Notes: generated by a model not told the origin, from the sequence alone. Positions 6,641 through 16,904 are shown, counted from the stretch's first letter. The stretch is DNA of 31,737 nucleotides from Bacteroidales bacterium (GCA_004557285.1 SFEK01000003.1:1-31737), one strand, 5' to 3'. Translations and numbers: made by a program.

Positions 6641-8017
6641 ATGGGAAACAAGAAAAGCAGTTTGAAGAGTACCATAGCCGTGTCGCTCACCAACTACCTC
6701 GATGCAGGAGCCATCGTGGCAGGCGCCAGCGGACTCACCTTATGGAAAGATTATCTCTCGCTTACCGAGGGACACCTGGGATGGCTCAACGCCATAAGTG
6801 CCAACTGTCTCGGTGCCGCCATCGGTGCCATCATCGGCGGATTCATGGCCGACAAGTTTGGGCGCAAGGCCATCTACACCTACAACATGCTGGTGTATAT
6901 GTTGGGCGTGCTCATCATCATGCTGGCTGTCAACTTCCCCATCCTGCTCTTGGGTTTCCTTGTTACAGGTATCTCGGTAGGAGTGGGTGTGCCTGCATCA
7001 TGGACCTATATTTCTGAAAGTTCTGAAACGGGCAACCGTGGCCGCAACATCTGCATCTCGCAGATGGCATGGGGCATCGGCCCGCTCATCATCCTCCTTA
7101 TAGGCACTTTGCTTGCACCTCCCACAGGCGGTAGCGGAGACACCGGCGGTGTGCTCTTCCCCTTGGTGGAGACGGTGGCCAACGCCATTACCGGCGGCGG
7201 ACTACAGGGATCCGCACTCAATGTGTTCAGTTCGCGGATAGTATTTGCCTCGCTGTTCATCGTGGCTTTCATCGCATGGCAGCTGCAACGCCGCCTCGAC
7301 GAGAGTGCCGAATGGAAGGCAGCCAAGGAAGCTGAGAAGAAAAGCGGAATAAAAGCCAAAGGTGTGTTCTCATCCTTCGGCGACCTGTTCACCAACAAGG
7401 TGTGCGTCAAGTCGATACTTTTCCTGGCAGGCATGTACCTCACCTGGAACCTGGTATGTTCGGTCATGGGCTTCTTCCAGCCGCATATCTATGAAACGGC
7501 AGGCGGATTATCCAACGAGATGGCCAACAGTTTTGCCGCAGGTCAATGGGTGGTCATCATCGCCATGACCTTTGTATGCTCGCTCGTCGTTGACAAGATG
7601 AACCAGCGTTTGCTCTACGCCTTTGGTGTGGGCATGGGCATCATCGCCTGGCTGATCATCATCACCATCGGCATCAACAGCATGACAGGCCTCGTGGTGT
7701 TCACCCTGCTGTGGGCGATGCAGGCCGGCGTATCGGTACAGACGTTCTATGCCTTGTGGGCCTCCGAACTCTTCCCTGCCAAATACAGGGCAGCGGCACA
7801 AGGCATCATGTTCTTCATCGTGAGAGGACTCTCAGCCGTGTGGGGCATCCTTTTCGTTCACATCTACGGCGAAAACGGCGAAGGCTTCACCATGGCGGCT
7901 TATCTGATGATGGCATTCTTCATCATATCATTCATCATCGGCATCATCTGGGCACCCAAGACCCAGGGCAAGACGCTCGAAGAAATTACAAGAGAACGTT
8001 ATGGAGACAACATCTAA
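6641..8017 (+). CDS. MFS transporter, sugar-porter-like
   Basis: The 458-residue protein is strongly hydrophobic with about 12 membrane segments and no signal peptide. GGFMADKFGRKAIY (66-79) is the classic MFS motif A between TM2 and TM3. RLDESAEW after TM6 and SELFPAKYRAAAQG between TM10 and TM11 recall the PESPRW and PETKG-side motifs of sugar porters, though neither is exact. It should move a small sugar, sugar acid or short oligosaccharide across the inner membrane using an ion gradient. Its place between RG-II enzymes, with the next gene (a GH78 lacking a signal peptide) starting 17 nt before its stop, suggests its cargo is a product of RG-II breakdown and that transporter and GH78 are made in fixed ratio. 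The exact substrate cannot be read from sequence. Confidence 0.8.
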   Translation: MGNKKSSLKSTIAVSLTNYLDAGAIVAGASGLTLWKDYLSLTEGHLGWLNAISANCLGAAIGAIIGGFMADKFGRKAIYTYNMLVYMLGVLIIMLAVNFPILLLGFLVTGISVGVGVPASWTYISESSETGNRGRNICISQMAWGIGPLIILLIGTLLAPPTGGSGDTGGVLFPLVETVANAITGGGLQGSALNVFSSRIVFASLFIVAFIAWQLQRRLDESAEWKAAKEAEKKSGIKAKGVFSSFGDLFTNKVCVKSILFLAGMYLTWNLVCSVMGFFQPHIYETAGGLSNEMANSFAAGQWVVIIAMTFVCSLVVDKMNQRLLYAFGVGMGIIAWLIIITIGINSMTGLVVFTLLWAMQAGVSVQTFYALWASELFPAKYRAAAQGIMFFIVRGLSAVWGILFVHIYGENGEGFTMAAYLMMAFFIISFIIGIIWAPKTQGKTLEEITRERYGDNI

Positions 8018-10139
8018 GAGTACATGGATATGGTATCCCGGCGATTTTGAGATTTGGTTGGGCAACCGCTTCAACAACCGCCGCACGGAGCGTGGCGCCA
8101 TGTTTCCTCCTTTTTGGAAACAGGACAGCCATTGGGTGACCGTGGAGTTTTCAAAGACCGTCGTGCTGGATGCTGCTGAAACCATACACATCAAGACGGA
8201 AGGAGACTTCAATTTCATGCTTGATGGGAAATTGCAGTTTGGCATGCCCGAAGCATTTGAAATACCGGCAGGAGAACATCGTCTCAACCTCAAGATACAC
8301 AACCAGTTCACCCCTCCTGCCCTGTTCATCGAGGGAGAAACCATACACACCGACAGTTCGTGGCTTGCCACCTACGAAGACAAGATATGGATTGACGAAA
8401 ACGGCGTGGCTCATGGGTCGGGCATCTATGTGCCTGCCGCGTCATGGCATTTTGATACCCACGACAATCCACCGTCACAGTTTGCCCTTGCACGCAAGGA
8501 AATGCAGCCGCAAAGCCAGAAGGCCATTTCTGATGGAGGAACGTTGTACGACTTTGGCCAAGAAACGTTCGGCTATCTGAAATTCCAGGAAATAAAAGGA
8601 GAAGGCACGCTGAACATCTATTACGGCGAGAGCAGCGAGGAGGCTTTGGACAAGCAATACGGGGAAACATTAGACCGTGTAGATATCCTTGCCGACGGCC
8701 AACCGGCAACATGCCGCACAGCTGTCAACCACAACGGCATGCTGCTGTTGCTCCATTCCAAGGCCTTCAGATATGTATATGTAGAGACAGAAGGAAACGC
8801 GGCCTACAGCCAGTTGCTCATGGACTACGAATACGCCCCATTCGACCAGGAGAGGAGCGGCAGCTTCCGCTGCAGCGACCGGCAGTTGAACGACATCTGG
8901 AAGGTGGGGGCATACACCATGGATTTGACCACCCGAGAATTTTTCGTCGACGGCATCAAGCGCGACCGCTGGACATGGTCGGGAGACGCCATACAGTCGT
9001 ACCTGATGAACTATTACCTGCGCTTTGACAACGCCTGTGTGCGCCGCACCATCCGCCAGCTGAGGGGAAAAGACCCTGTGACTGCACACATCAACACCAT
9101 CATGGATTATACCTTCTATTGGTTCAAATCGGTGTTCGACTACTATACCTACACGGCAGACATCGACTTTGTGAGGGAAATCTATCCCCGCATGAAAACC
9201 ATGATGCAATATGTGCTGCAACGCACCAACGACAAAGGCATGGCCGAAGGGCAGCCCGATGACTGGATATTCGTGGATTGGGTGGATTTTCCCATGCACA
9301 AACGAGGCACATTGTGCTTTGAGCAGATATTGCTGTGGAAATCGTTGGAAACCATGTGCCTATGTGCGAAGACATTGGGCAACAATCCCTTGCAGGACCC
9401 TCCTCAAGGCAGCATAACCACAGACACCTATCTGGCTGACGCACAACACTATGTTGTATTGGCGCAACAGTTGCGTGACAAACTGAAGCCCACCTTTTGG
9501 GACGAGGAGCGTCAAGCGCTGATGCACGCCATAGAAGACGGTCAGATGAACCGTCAAATCACCAAATTCCCCAATATGTTTGCCATCATCTACGACCTGC
9601 TCGATGATGACGACAAGCAAAAGGTGATGGACAGCGTGATGCTCAACCCCGAGGTGGAAGCCATCACCACGCCCTACATGCGGTTTTACGAACTGGAAGC
9701 ATGGTGCCAAATGGGCAGACAGACCGAAGTGCTGAATGAGATACGCAACTACTGGGGAGGAATGCTCAAAGAAGGAGCCACCAGTTTCTGGGAAAAATAC
9801 AACCCCGAGGACAAGGGCACGCAACACCTGACGATGTACGGACGTCCTTACGGTAAAAGCCTCTGCCACGCTTGGGGAGCCAGTCCTGTCTATCTGCTGG
9901 GCAAATACTATCTTGGCGTCAGTCCGCTCTCACCGGGCTATGCCACCTATGAGGTGCGTCCGCATCTCGGCGACTTGGAATGGATGGAGGGAAGTGTGCC
10001 CACCCCATTCGGAAGCATACAAGTGAAAATGACCAAAGACACCGTAACCGTGAAAAGTGACGGTGGTGAAGGAATAATGATCATCAATAACCAAAAAACT
10101 GTCATCAAGGCAGGACAAGAAACAACCGTAACCTTATGA
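8001..10139 (+). CDS. GH78 alpha-L-rhamnosidase-like enzyme, apparently without signal peptide
   Basis: The 712-residue product begins METTSKSTWIWYPGDFEIWL, with no hydrophobic leader and no upstream in-frame ATG, so it seems cytoplasmic. N-terminal beta-sandwich regions (about 1-290) precede an (alpha/alpha)6 catalytic barrel and a C-terminal beta domain. DGIKRDRWTWSGDA (317-330) corresponds to the GH78 signature DxPxRDERxGWxGD, but the Glu of RDE is absent; D322 is the nearest acid. SFWEKYN with E598 matches the GH78 general-base region. Length and style resemble the single GH78 of the B. theta RG-II locus (BT1001). It overlaps the transporter gene by 17 nt and ends in an ATGA overlap with GH138, so the three are probably translationally coupled. 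Likely role: release of L-rhamnose from RG-II fragments. Confidence 0.8.
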   Translation: METTSKSTWIWYPGDFEIWLGNRFNNRRTERGAMFPPFWKQDSHWVTVEFSKTVVLDAAETIHIKTEGDFNFMLDGKLQFGMPEAFEIPAGEHRLNLKIHNQFTPPALFIEGETIHTDSSWLATYEDKIWIDENGVAHGSGIYVPAASWHFDTHDNPPSQFALARKEMQPQSQKAISDGGTLYDFGQETFGYLKFQEIKGEGTLNIYYGESSEEALDKQYGETLDRVDILADGQPATCRTAVNHNGMLLLLHSKAFRYVYVETEGNAAYSQLLMDYEYAPFDQERSGSFRCSDRQLNDIWKVGAYTMDLTTREFFVDGIKRDRWTWSGDAIQSYLMNYYLRFDNACVRRTIRQLRGKDPVTAHINTIMDYTFYWFKSVFDYYTYTADIDFVREIYPRMKTMMQYVLQRTNDKGMAEGQPDDWIFVDWVDFPMHKRGTLCFEQILLWKSLETMCLCAKTLGNNPLQDPPQGSITTDTYLADAQHYVVLAQQLRDKLKPTFWDEERQALMHAIEDGQMNRQITKFPNMFAIIYDLLDDDDKQKVMDSVMLNPEVEAITTPYMRFYELEAWCQMGRQTEVLNEIRNYWGGMLKEGATSFWEKYNPEDKGTQHLTMYGRPYGKSLCHAWGASPVYLLGKYYLGVSPLSPGYATYEVRPHLGDLEWMEGSVPTPFGSIQVKMTKDTVTVKSDGGEGIMIINNQKTVIKAGQETTVTL

Positions 10140-12802
10140 AAATAACGAATCTCATTGTCACCACGCTGCTTGCCACCACGCTGAACGCCCAAGCAGGCAC
10201 GCAGGCCAACGATCGGAAAAACAACATCAAGGTAGAAGTGTTGAAAAACGCTACCATGCCGCAAACCGACTATGCGGCAGCCATGATTGCCAAAAACATC
10301 CCAACACTCGACAAGGGATGGAAAGTGAAAATCAGCATAGCCAACGACAACAATCTTCCTGCTGAGGGATTCACCATCAGTCGCAAGGGAAAGACCGTGA
10401 CCATCACGGGCAACGACGCCTCGGGAGCCATTTACGGTGCCAACCGTCTGGCAGAGTATTACAAGTTGAATGGCGACATCAACATCAGCGCCGACATCAC
10501 CGAAGCTCCTGAGATGAAAATACGAGGCGGCTGCATCGGACTGCAGAAGACCTATTACCTGCCTGGGCATAAGGTTTACGAATATCCCTATACACCGGAA
10601 AATTTCCCATGGTTCTACGACAAAGAACTGTGGATAAAATATCTTGACATGCTCGCCGCAGACAACATGAACGCCGTGTTTCTGTGGAACGGCCACCCCT
10701 TTGCTTCTTTGGTGAAACTCGACGACTATCCCTTCGCACCTGAGGTGGATGACGCCACCATGGAGAAGAACCAGGAAATGTTCTCCTTCCTGACCACCGA
10801 AGCAGCCAAGCGCGGCATTAGGGTCATCCAGATGTTCTACAACATCCTGGTGTCTAAACCCTTTGCCGACCACTACGGCATCAAGACACAAGACCGCAAC
10901 CGCCCCATCACACCCCTCGTCAGCGACTACACCAGAAAGAGCATTTCGGCATTCATCCAGAAATATCCCAACGTAGGTTTCCTGGTATGTCTCGGTGAAG
11001 CCATGGCCACCGTAGAGGATGATGTGGAGTGGATGAACAACACTATCATCCCAGGTATCAAAGACGGATTAAAAGCCTCGGGAAGAACCGACGAACCGCC
11101 CATCATCCTGCGCGCCCACGACACCGACGGTCCGCTGGTACTGAGCAAAGCGCTTCCCCTGTACAAAAACATCTACACGATGAGCAAATATACAGGTGAA
11201 TCGCTCACCACCTACCAGCCGGGAGGACCTTGGGGAGAAACCCACCAGAAACTGGCCGCAGCAGCTCCTATCCATATAGAAAACGTGCATATCCTGGCCA
11301 ACCTTGAACCTTGGCGCTGGTCATCACCCTCATTCATCGACAAGACGGTCAAGGCCATGCACAACGTTCACCATGCCAAAGGACTCCATCTCTATCCCCA
11401 AGCCAACTATTGGGATTGGCCCTACACTGCCGACAAACTGCCCAATGGCGAGCGAATGTTGCAGATTGACCGCGACTGGATGTGGTATTCGGCATGGGGC
11501 CGCTATGCCTGGAACAGCCAGCGTGGCAACGACGATGCCTACTGGCAGAAGGTGATAGCCGACTACTATGGTACCGACACCCCTACAGCCACAGCCATCA
11601 TCAAGGCGCTTGACGAAAGTGGAGAGATTGCCCCCAAACTGCTCCGCCGATTCGGCATCACCGAGGGCAACCGCCAATGTCTGCTGCTGGGCATGAAAAT
11701 CAGCCAGCTGGTCAATCCCTACAAATACACCATTTATCCAGGTTTCTACGAAAGCTGCGGTCCTGCAGGAGAAAAACTGATTGAATATGTGGAAAAGGAA
11801 TGGAAAGGCGAGAAGCATGCTGGAGAATTGCCGCTGAATATTGTCAACGAATGTGTGGCCCACGGCGACAAGGCTGTAGCGGCATTGCAAGGATTGGCCG
11901 ACAAGGTGAGCAAGAACAAGGATGAGTTTGCCCGTCTGGCCAACGACATGAAATGTTACCGCGACTTTGCCTACTCGTTCAAATACAAGGTGCTGGCGGC
12001 ACAACAGGTGCTCAACTACAAATGGAGCAAGGAAACCGACTATCTGCAGAAAGCCGTTCCTCTGCTCGAAAAGAGCAACGCCTACTACAGACAACTGGTG
12101 AACGACACCAAAGACACCTATCTCTATGCCAACAGCATGCAGACCGCACAACGCCGCATCCCCATCGGTGGAGACAACGGAAAATACAAGACCTGGGAGG
12201 AAATGATGCCCGTGTATGAAGAAGAACTGAACAACCTGATGGCTCACATCAGCCGCCTGACCTCTACGGACAAGGGCAACAAGACTGAGGTGAAGAACCC
12301 CGTGGCCAAGAATGTGGAGGTGAAACTCATCAGCAAATATTCCATGGTGACCATGGAAAAGGGTGTACGCCTGTTTGAAGGACGCGACGAAGCCATCGAC
12401 TCCATTGCTCCCGAACTGGCCAATCTGAAAGCATTGGTGATGAACCGCGACACCACACGCATCAATGGAGGCAGCGTGGAGTTTGAGTCTGACAAACCTG
12501 TCATGATGCTCGTTGGTTTCTTCATCGACGACCAGAACAAGTTTGCCAGTCCTCCAAAACTGGAAATCGACGCCACCGGCAATGAATACGGACAGGCTGA
12601 GGCCCTCATCAGCAACGCCATCAGCATGACCGGAATGCCCATTGTCAACATCCACGCCTACCACCTGCCTGCCGGTCACCACACCATCAATCTGCCCAAG
12701 GGCATCATCATGGTGGCTGGATTTACCGACACTCCTCTCCGCCCAAGAGATGCAGGACTCAATGGAGGAAGCGATGAGGTAGATTGGCTGTTTATGAAAT
12801 AA
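10136..12802 (+). CDS. GH138 alpha-D-galacturonidase of RG-II chain A
   Basis: This 888-residue protein has a signal peptide (cleavage near AQA20), an alpha/beta N-terminal domain of the type preceding hexosaminidase-like barrels (GNDASGAIYGANRLAEYY, 92-109), a TIM barrel and C-terminal beta domains. In the B. theta GH138 BT0997 I recall E294 as acid/base, E361 as nucleophile and R332 and R521 as galacturonate-specificity residues. Here E288 (CLGEA), E355 (YTGES) and R326 (ILRAHD) keep the same spacing with a constant offset of six, and R513 is close to the expected place for the last. GH138 cleaves alpha-D-GalA-1,2-L-Rha in chain A in the periplasm and needs the neighbouring beta-GalA to be present, so it should act before the beta-galacturonidase. 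The start overlaps the GH78 stop as ATGA. Confidence 0.88.
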   Translation: MKITNLIVTTLLATTLNAQAGTQANDRKNNIKVEVLKNATMPQTDYAAAMIAKNIPTLDKGWKVKISIANDNNLPAEGFTISRKGKTVTITGNDASGAIYGANRLAEYYKLNGDINISADITEAPEMKIRGGCIGLQKTYYLPGHKVYEYPYTPENFPWFYDKELWIKYLDMLAADNMNAVFLWNGHPFASLVKLDDYPFAPEVDDATMEKNQEMFSFLTTEAAKRGIRVIQMFYNILVSKPFADHYGIKTQDRNRPITPLVSDYTRKSISAFIQKYPNVGFLVCLGEAMATVEDDVEWMNNTIIPGIKDGLKASGRTDEPPIILRAHDTDGPLVLSKALPLYKNIYTMSKYTGESLTTYQPGGPWGETHQKLAAAAPIHIENVHILANLEPWRWSSPSFIDKTVKAMHNVHHAKGLHLYPQANYWDWPYTADKLPNGERMLQIDRDWMWYSAWGRYAWNSQRGNDDAYWQKVIADYYGTDTPTATAIIKALDESGEIAPKLLRRFGITEGNRQCLLLGMKISQLVNPYKYTIYPGFYESCGPAGEKLIEYVEKEWKGEKHAGELPLNIVNECVAHGDKAVAALQGLADKVSKNKDEFARLANDMKCYRDFAYSFKYKVLAAQQVLNYKWSKETDYLQKAVPLLEKSNAYYRQLVNDTKDTYLYANSMQTAQRRIPIGGDNGKYKTWEEMMPVYEEELNNLMAHISRLTSTDKGNKTEVKNPVAKNVEVKLISKYSMVTMEKGVRLFEGRDEAIDSIAPELANLKALVMNRDTTRINGGSVEFESDKPVMMLVGFFIDDQNKFASPPKLEIDATGNEYGQAEALISNAISMTGMPIVNIHAYHLPAGHHTINLPKGIIMVAGFTDTPLRPRDAGLNGGSDEVDWLFMK

Positions 12803-12852
12803 GGCATGACAAGACAAAGCTATTCACACATTTACAGATAGATTTCACAGGT

Positions 12853-15800
12853 ATGAAAAAATACATCGTATGCATAGCGCTATTGGTTGGCTGTATCAGC
12901 ATACATGCCCAACACAAGGGGAAAAACGGGGAAAAAGCCCAACCAGCTGCACAGGTAGTCACGCAGCAGGAAATGCGCAAGATTTTCAACGAGGTAAGAA
13001 CCCCATACAAGTTTGGCATGGTCATGGCACCGCAAAGCAACGAACGCAAATTCGACTGTCCCACGGTGTTCCGCGAAGGAGAATCCTGGTACATGACCTA
13101 TGTGTGCTACAACGGTGCATCGGGAACCGACGGACGTGGCTACGAAACATGGTTGGCCAAGAGCGATGACCTGCTGCATTGGCAAACCCTGGGACGGATA
13201 CTGGCATGGGGAGACACGGCGTGGGACCTGAACCAACGCGGTGGTTTCCCCGCGCTCATCGACTATGAATGGGGTGGAAGCTACAACATTAGGAAATACA
13301 AGAACCGCTACTGGATGACCTACATCGGAGGTCCGGGCACGGGCTACGAGGCGGTGAATGCCCCGTTGAGCATTGGTCTGGCCTCAACGGCAGGAGATGT
13401 AACCACAGCTCACCAATGGGACACCTACGACAAGCCCATCATGAGCTACAACGACAAGAACGCCCAGTGGTGGGAATACATGACACAATACAAGAGTACG
13501 GTCTACGAAGTGGACAAGAAATTGTTCGGATATCCCTTCATGATGTATTACAACGCCGGCGGCAAAGACGACACCCATCCCAAGGGGGAACGTATCGGTG
13601 TGGCCTTCAGCAAAGACATGAAGAAATGGAAACGCTATGAGAACAACCCCATCTTTGCACACGACAGCGACGGCACCATCACGGGTGATGCGCAGATTGT
13701 GAAAATGGGCAACCTCTATGTAATGTTCTATTTCTCTGCCTTCAACCCCACGCGCGAATACAACGCCTACAACACTTTTGCCGCAAGCCGCGACATGATA
13801 CACTGGTACGACTGGGAGGGCGAGGATTTGATTATCCCCTCCAAACCCTACGACGAGATGTTTGCCCACAAGAGTTATGTGGTGAAACACAATGGTGTGG
13901 TATATCACTTCTATTGTGCGGTGAACAACGCCGGCCAACGTGGCATTGCCGTAGCCACCAGTGTGCCGATGGGACAAAGTGAGGTGCACTTCCCCTCTCC
14001 CAACCCCATAGGAAAACGCTATTCTGCCCAGCTGAATGACCAATGGACCATTGAATACGGCAAGACCACCATGGTGAAGGACATTCCCTACAACCTTGAC
14101 GACTATCATGGAGCCTTGCAGAAAGAGCATGGCAACCTGCATGGCAATGCGGTATTAAAGAAAACTTTCCAAGCACCGGCCTACAACGACAAGGAATATT
14201 TCCTCCGTTTCGAAGGCGTGGGCACATACGCAGAGATATGGCTCAACGGCAAACGGTTGGGAAAATATGACATCGGAAGGACAACCGAGACCATAGACAT
14301 CACCCCACAGGTGAACAAAGGGGATGAAAACAAACTTGAGGTGAGGGTTTCTCATCCCGAGGGAATTACCGACATGCCTTGGGTATGCGGCGGATGCAGT
14401 TCGGAGTGGGGCTTCAGCGAGGGCTCACAACCTTTCGGCATTTTCCGCCCGGTAGTGCTTGAGGTAACCGACAAGGTGAGGATTGAACCGTTTGGTGTGC
14501 ATATCTGGAACAACGCCACGGCCGACAGCATCTTTGTAGATACCGAAGTGAAAAACTACGGACAGGAGCCGGCCACCTTCAGTCTGACCAGCAAACTGTG
14601 TGAGGCCAGCGGCAAACAGGTGACAAGAATGACAGAAGACATCACACTGGCCGCAGGTGAGACACGCACCGTCCGCCAGGCCACTTCCATCAGCAACCCC
14701 AAGCTGTGGACATTGGAGAAGCCTTATCTGTATCGACTGAACAGCATCATCAAACGCAACGGAAAAGCCGCCGACGATTTGCTCACCCCATTTGGCGTGA
14801 AGACCTGCTCATGGCCGCTCACCCGCAACGATGGCGACAAGCGTTTCTTCCTGAACGGCCAACCGACATTCATCAACGGCGTGTGCGAATACGAGCACCT
14901 GTTCGGGCAGAGCCACGCATTCAGCAACCAGCAAATCGAGGCAAGAATCAAAGAGGTCAAGCAGGCAGGCTTCAACGCCTTCCGGGATGCCCACCAACCT
15001 CACAATCTGAAATATCAGGAACTCATCGACCGCGAGGGTCTGCTCTGGTGGCCGCAGTTCTCTGCCCATATATGGTATGACACCCCACAGTTCAAGGAAA
15101 GTTTCAAGCGTCACCTTGTACAATGGGTGAAGGAACGCCGCAACTCGCCCTCCATCATCCTGTGGGGATTGCAGAACGAAAGCACGCTGCCCAAAGAGTT
15201 TGCCAAGGAATGTGCCGACATCATCCGGCAGATGGACCCCACCTGCGGAACCATGCGCCTCATCACCACCTGCAACGGCGGCGAGGGTACCGACTGGAAC
15301 GTGGTGCAGAACTGGAGCGGCACCTATGGCGGCAAGATTGAGAACTACGGCAACGAACTGAAAAGCAACGACCAACTGCTCAACGGAGAATATGGAGCAT
15401 GGCGCACACTGGGCAACCATACAGGCGAACGATACACAGAAGAGAAGATGTGCGACATCCTTGAACGCAAAGTATTACTCGCCGAGAGCGTGAAAGACAG
15501 TGTCTGCGGACAATTCCTATGGACATTGCAGAGCCACGACAATCCTGGGCGCAGGCAACCTGAGGAAGGACTGCGTGCCATCGACAAGGTGGGACCGTTC
15601 AACCATAAGGGTCTGTTCACCCCATGGGAGCAACCTGTGGATGCTTTCTACATGTACAAGGCCAACTACATTTCTCCCGACCAGGAGCCAGTGGTCTATA
15701 TCGTTCCTTCCATCAGCAAGGACAGCATCAGGGTCTACAGCAATTGCGAGCAAGTAAAACTGTCGTGCGGCACATGGAACGCCACCATCGACAAACCGAT

Positions 15801-16890
15801 CCAGGGCAGATGCTTTAAATGGTATGACATTCAGCTCAATGGTGATGTACTCACCGCCACGGCTTATCATCAAGGCCAAGCCGCCGCAACCGACAAGCTG
15901 GCACTGCCTGCCTTCAGCCAATGGGACGAAAGCATCTTGAAGCCTGCCGAAGACTACCATTACCTATACAACATCAACTGTGGTGGTGATGAATACACCG
16001 ATATGTTTGGCACCAACTGGCAGCAAGACAACACCACATGGTCGTCCTCATGGGGAGACAAATTCCCCAAGGAAACCAGTCCTTACCAAGCCAGTCAGAC
16101 GTCCTGCGACATGCTGCTGGCCTCACCGCTGTTCCGCACCTCACGATTCGGAAGACATGCCTTGTCTTACCGTTTCGATGCGGCTCCCGGCGATTATCGT
16201 GTAGAATTATACTTCATCGAACCGTGGTATGGCCGTGGCGGCAGCGAAACAACCGACTGCGAGGGTCTGCGTCTGTTTGACGTGGCCATCAACGACAGCA
16301 CAGTCATCAGCAACCTTGACCTTTGGGCACAGGCCCGCTTCGGCAAACCCTACAAACGGGTGATTGACATCCACAACCATGGGAACCAAATCAAGATAGA
16401 CTTCCCGAAAGTCAATGCCGGACAGGCCATCATAGCAGGCATAGCCGTCGCCTCCAGGCAAGCCTCCAAGAAGCCAGTGGTGAATCCCGCGACTAAGGAC
16501 ATGTGGAAGAATTTCGACAAGGACGTGATGGTACAGACACCCGACAGTCTGTTGCCTCCCAAGAACAACAGTTCCATCACCGCTGAGGGCATCTTGAAGA
16601 AAGGAGTGCTCACCTTCAACTACAACGTGGGTGTGGCCAAGGTCTATGCCTTGCGCTTCCGCTATTACAATCCCGAAAAGGAGCGCATACTCCATGTGAA
16701 GATTACCGATACCAACGGTGTGGTTTACAAGGAAGACGACATCACCTTTGTCAAGACTCCCGAGAAGAAGACCAAGCGCCGCAACACCAGCATCACCACG
16801 GGTTCACAAACCAATGCGGGCAACTACATCGTCACCCTTACGGGCGAAGGCATCGACAAGATGCTGTTTGAAAAACTCACTATCGAATAA
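12853..16890 (+). CDS. Bifunctional GH137 beta-L-arabinofuranosidase / GH2 beta-glucuronidase with malectin-like domain
   Basis: The frame is open from 12784, but the ATG at 12853 starts a good signal peptide (MKKYIVCIALLVGCISIHAQ), giving 1345 residues. Residues about 45-410 form a five-bladed propeller of GH137 type, with repeated R.Y.NRYWMTYI, YPFMMYYNA, LYVMFYFSA and VVYHFYCAV strands; E166 and E246 are plausible catalytic acids. Residues about 430-970 are a GH2 unit: sugar-binding jelly roll, Ig-like domain and TIM barrel with acid/base E776 (GLQNEST) and nucleophile E846 (NGEYGAW). Residues about 1035-1201 look like a malectin carbohydrate-binding domain. The same fusion is BT0996 in B. 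theta, which removes beta-L-arabinofuranose from chain B and beta-GlcA from chain A. It begins 50 nt after GH138. Confidence 0.87.
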   Translation: MKKYIVCIALLVGCISIHAQHKGKNGEKAQPAAQVVTQQEMRKIFNEVRTPYKFGMVMAPQSNERKFDCPTVFREGESWYMTYVCYNGASGTDGRGYETWLAKSDDLLHWQTLGRILAWGDTAWDLNQRGGFPALIDYEWGGSYNIRKYKNRYWMTYIGGPGTGYEAVNAPLSIGLASTAGDVTTAHQWDTYDKPIMSYNDKNAQWWEYMTQYKSTVYEVDKKLFGYPFMMYYNAGGKDDTHPKGERIGVAFSKDMKKWKRYENNPIFAHDSDGTITGDAQIVKMGNLYVMFYFSAFNPTREYNAYNTFAASRDMIHWYDWEGEDLIIPSKPYDEMFAHKSYVVKHNGVVYHFYCAVNNAGQRGIAVATSVPMGQSEVHFPSPNPIGKRYSAQLNDQWTIEYGKTTMVKDIPYNLDDYHGALQKEHGNLHGNAVLKKTFQAPAYNDKEYFLRFEGVGTYAEIWLNGKRLGKYDIGRTTETIDITPQVNKGDENKLEVRVSHPEGITDMPWVCGGCSSEWGFSEGSQPFGIFRPVVLEVTDKVRIEPFGVHIWNNATADSIFVDTEVKNYGQEPATFSLTSKLCEASGKQVTRMTEDITLAAGETRTVRQATSISNPKLWTLEKPYLYRLNSIIKRNGKAADDLLTPFGVKTCSWPLTRNDGDKRFFLNGQPTFINGVCEYEHLFGQSHAFSNQQIEARIKEVKQAGFNAFRDAHQPHNLKYQELIDREGLLWWPQFSAHIWYDTPQFKESFKRHLVQWVKERRNSPSIILWGLQNESTLPKEFAKECADIIRQMDPTCGTMRLITTCNGGEGTDWNVVQNWSGTYGGKIENYGNELKSNDQLLNGEYGAWRTLGNHTGERYTEEKMCDILERKVLLAESVKDSVCGQFLWTLQSHDNPGRRQPEEGLRAIDKVGPFNHKGLFTPWEQPVDAFYMYKANYISPDQEPVVYIVPSISKDSIRVYSNCEQVKLSCGTWNATIDKPIQGRCFKWYDIQLNGDVLTATAYHQGQAAATDKLALPAFSQWDESILKPAEDYHYLYNINCGGDEYTDMFGTNWQQDNTTWSSSWGDKFPKETSPYQASQTSCDMLLASPLFRTSRFGRHALSYRFDAAPGDYRVELYFIEPWYGRGGSETTDCEGLRLFDVAINDSTVISNLDLWAQARFGKPYKRVIDIHNHGNQIKIDFPKVNAGQAIIAGIAVASRQASKKPVVNPATKDMWKNFDKDVMVQTPDSLLPPKNNSSITAEGILKKGVLTFNYNVGVAKVYALRFRYYNPEKERILHVKITDTNGVVYKEDDITFVKTPEKKTKRRNTSITTGSQTNAGNYIVTLTGEGIDKMLFEKLTIE

Positions 16891-16904
16891 GGAATGCGGA
16901 AAAA

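Noticed and set aside
12784..12852. Upstream start for the GH137-GH2 fusion.
   Set aside because: The extra residues precede a signal peptide starting at 12853 and would overlap the GH138 end; the later ATG is better.
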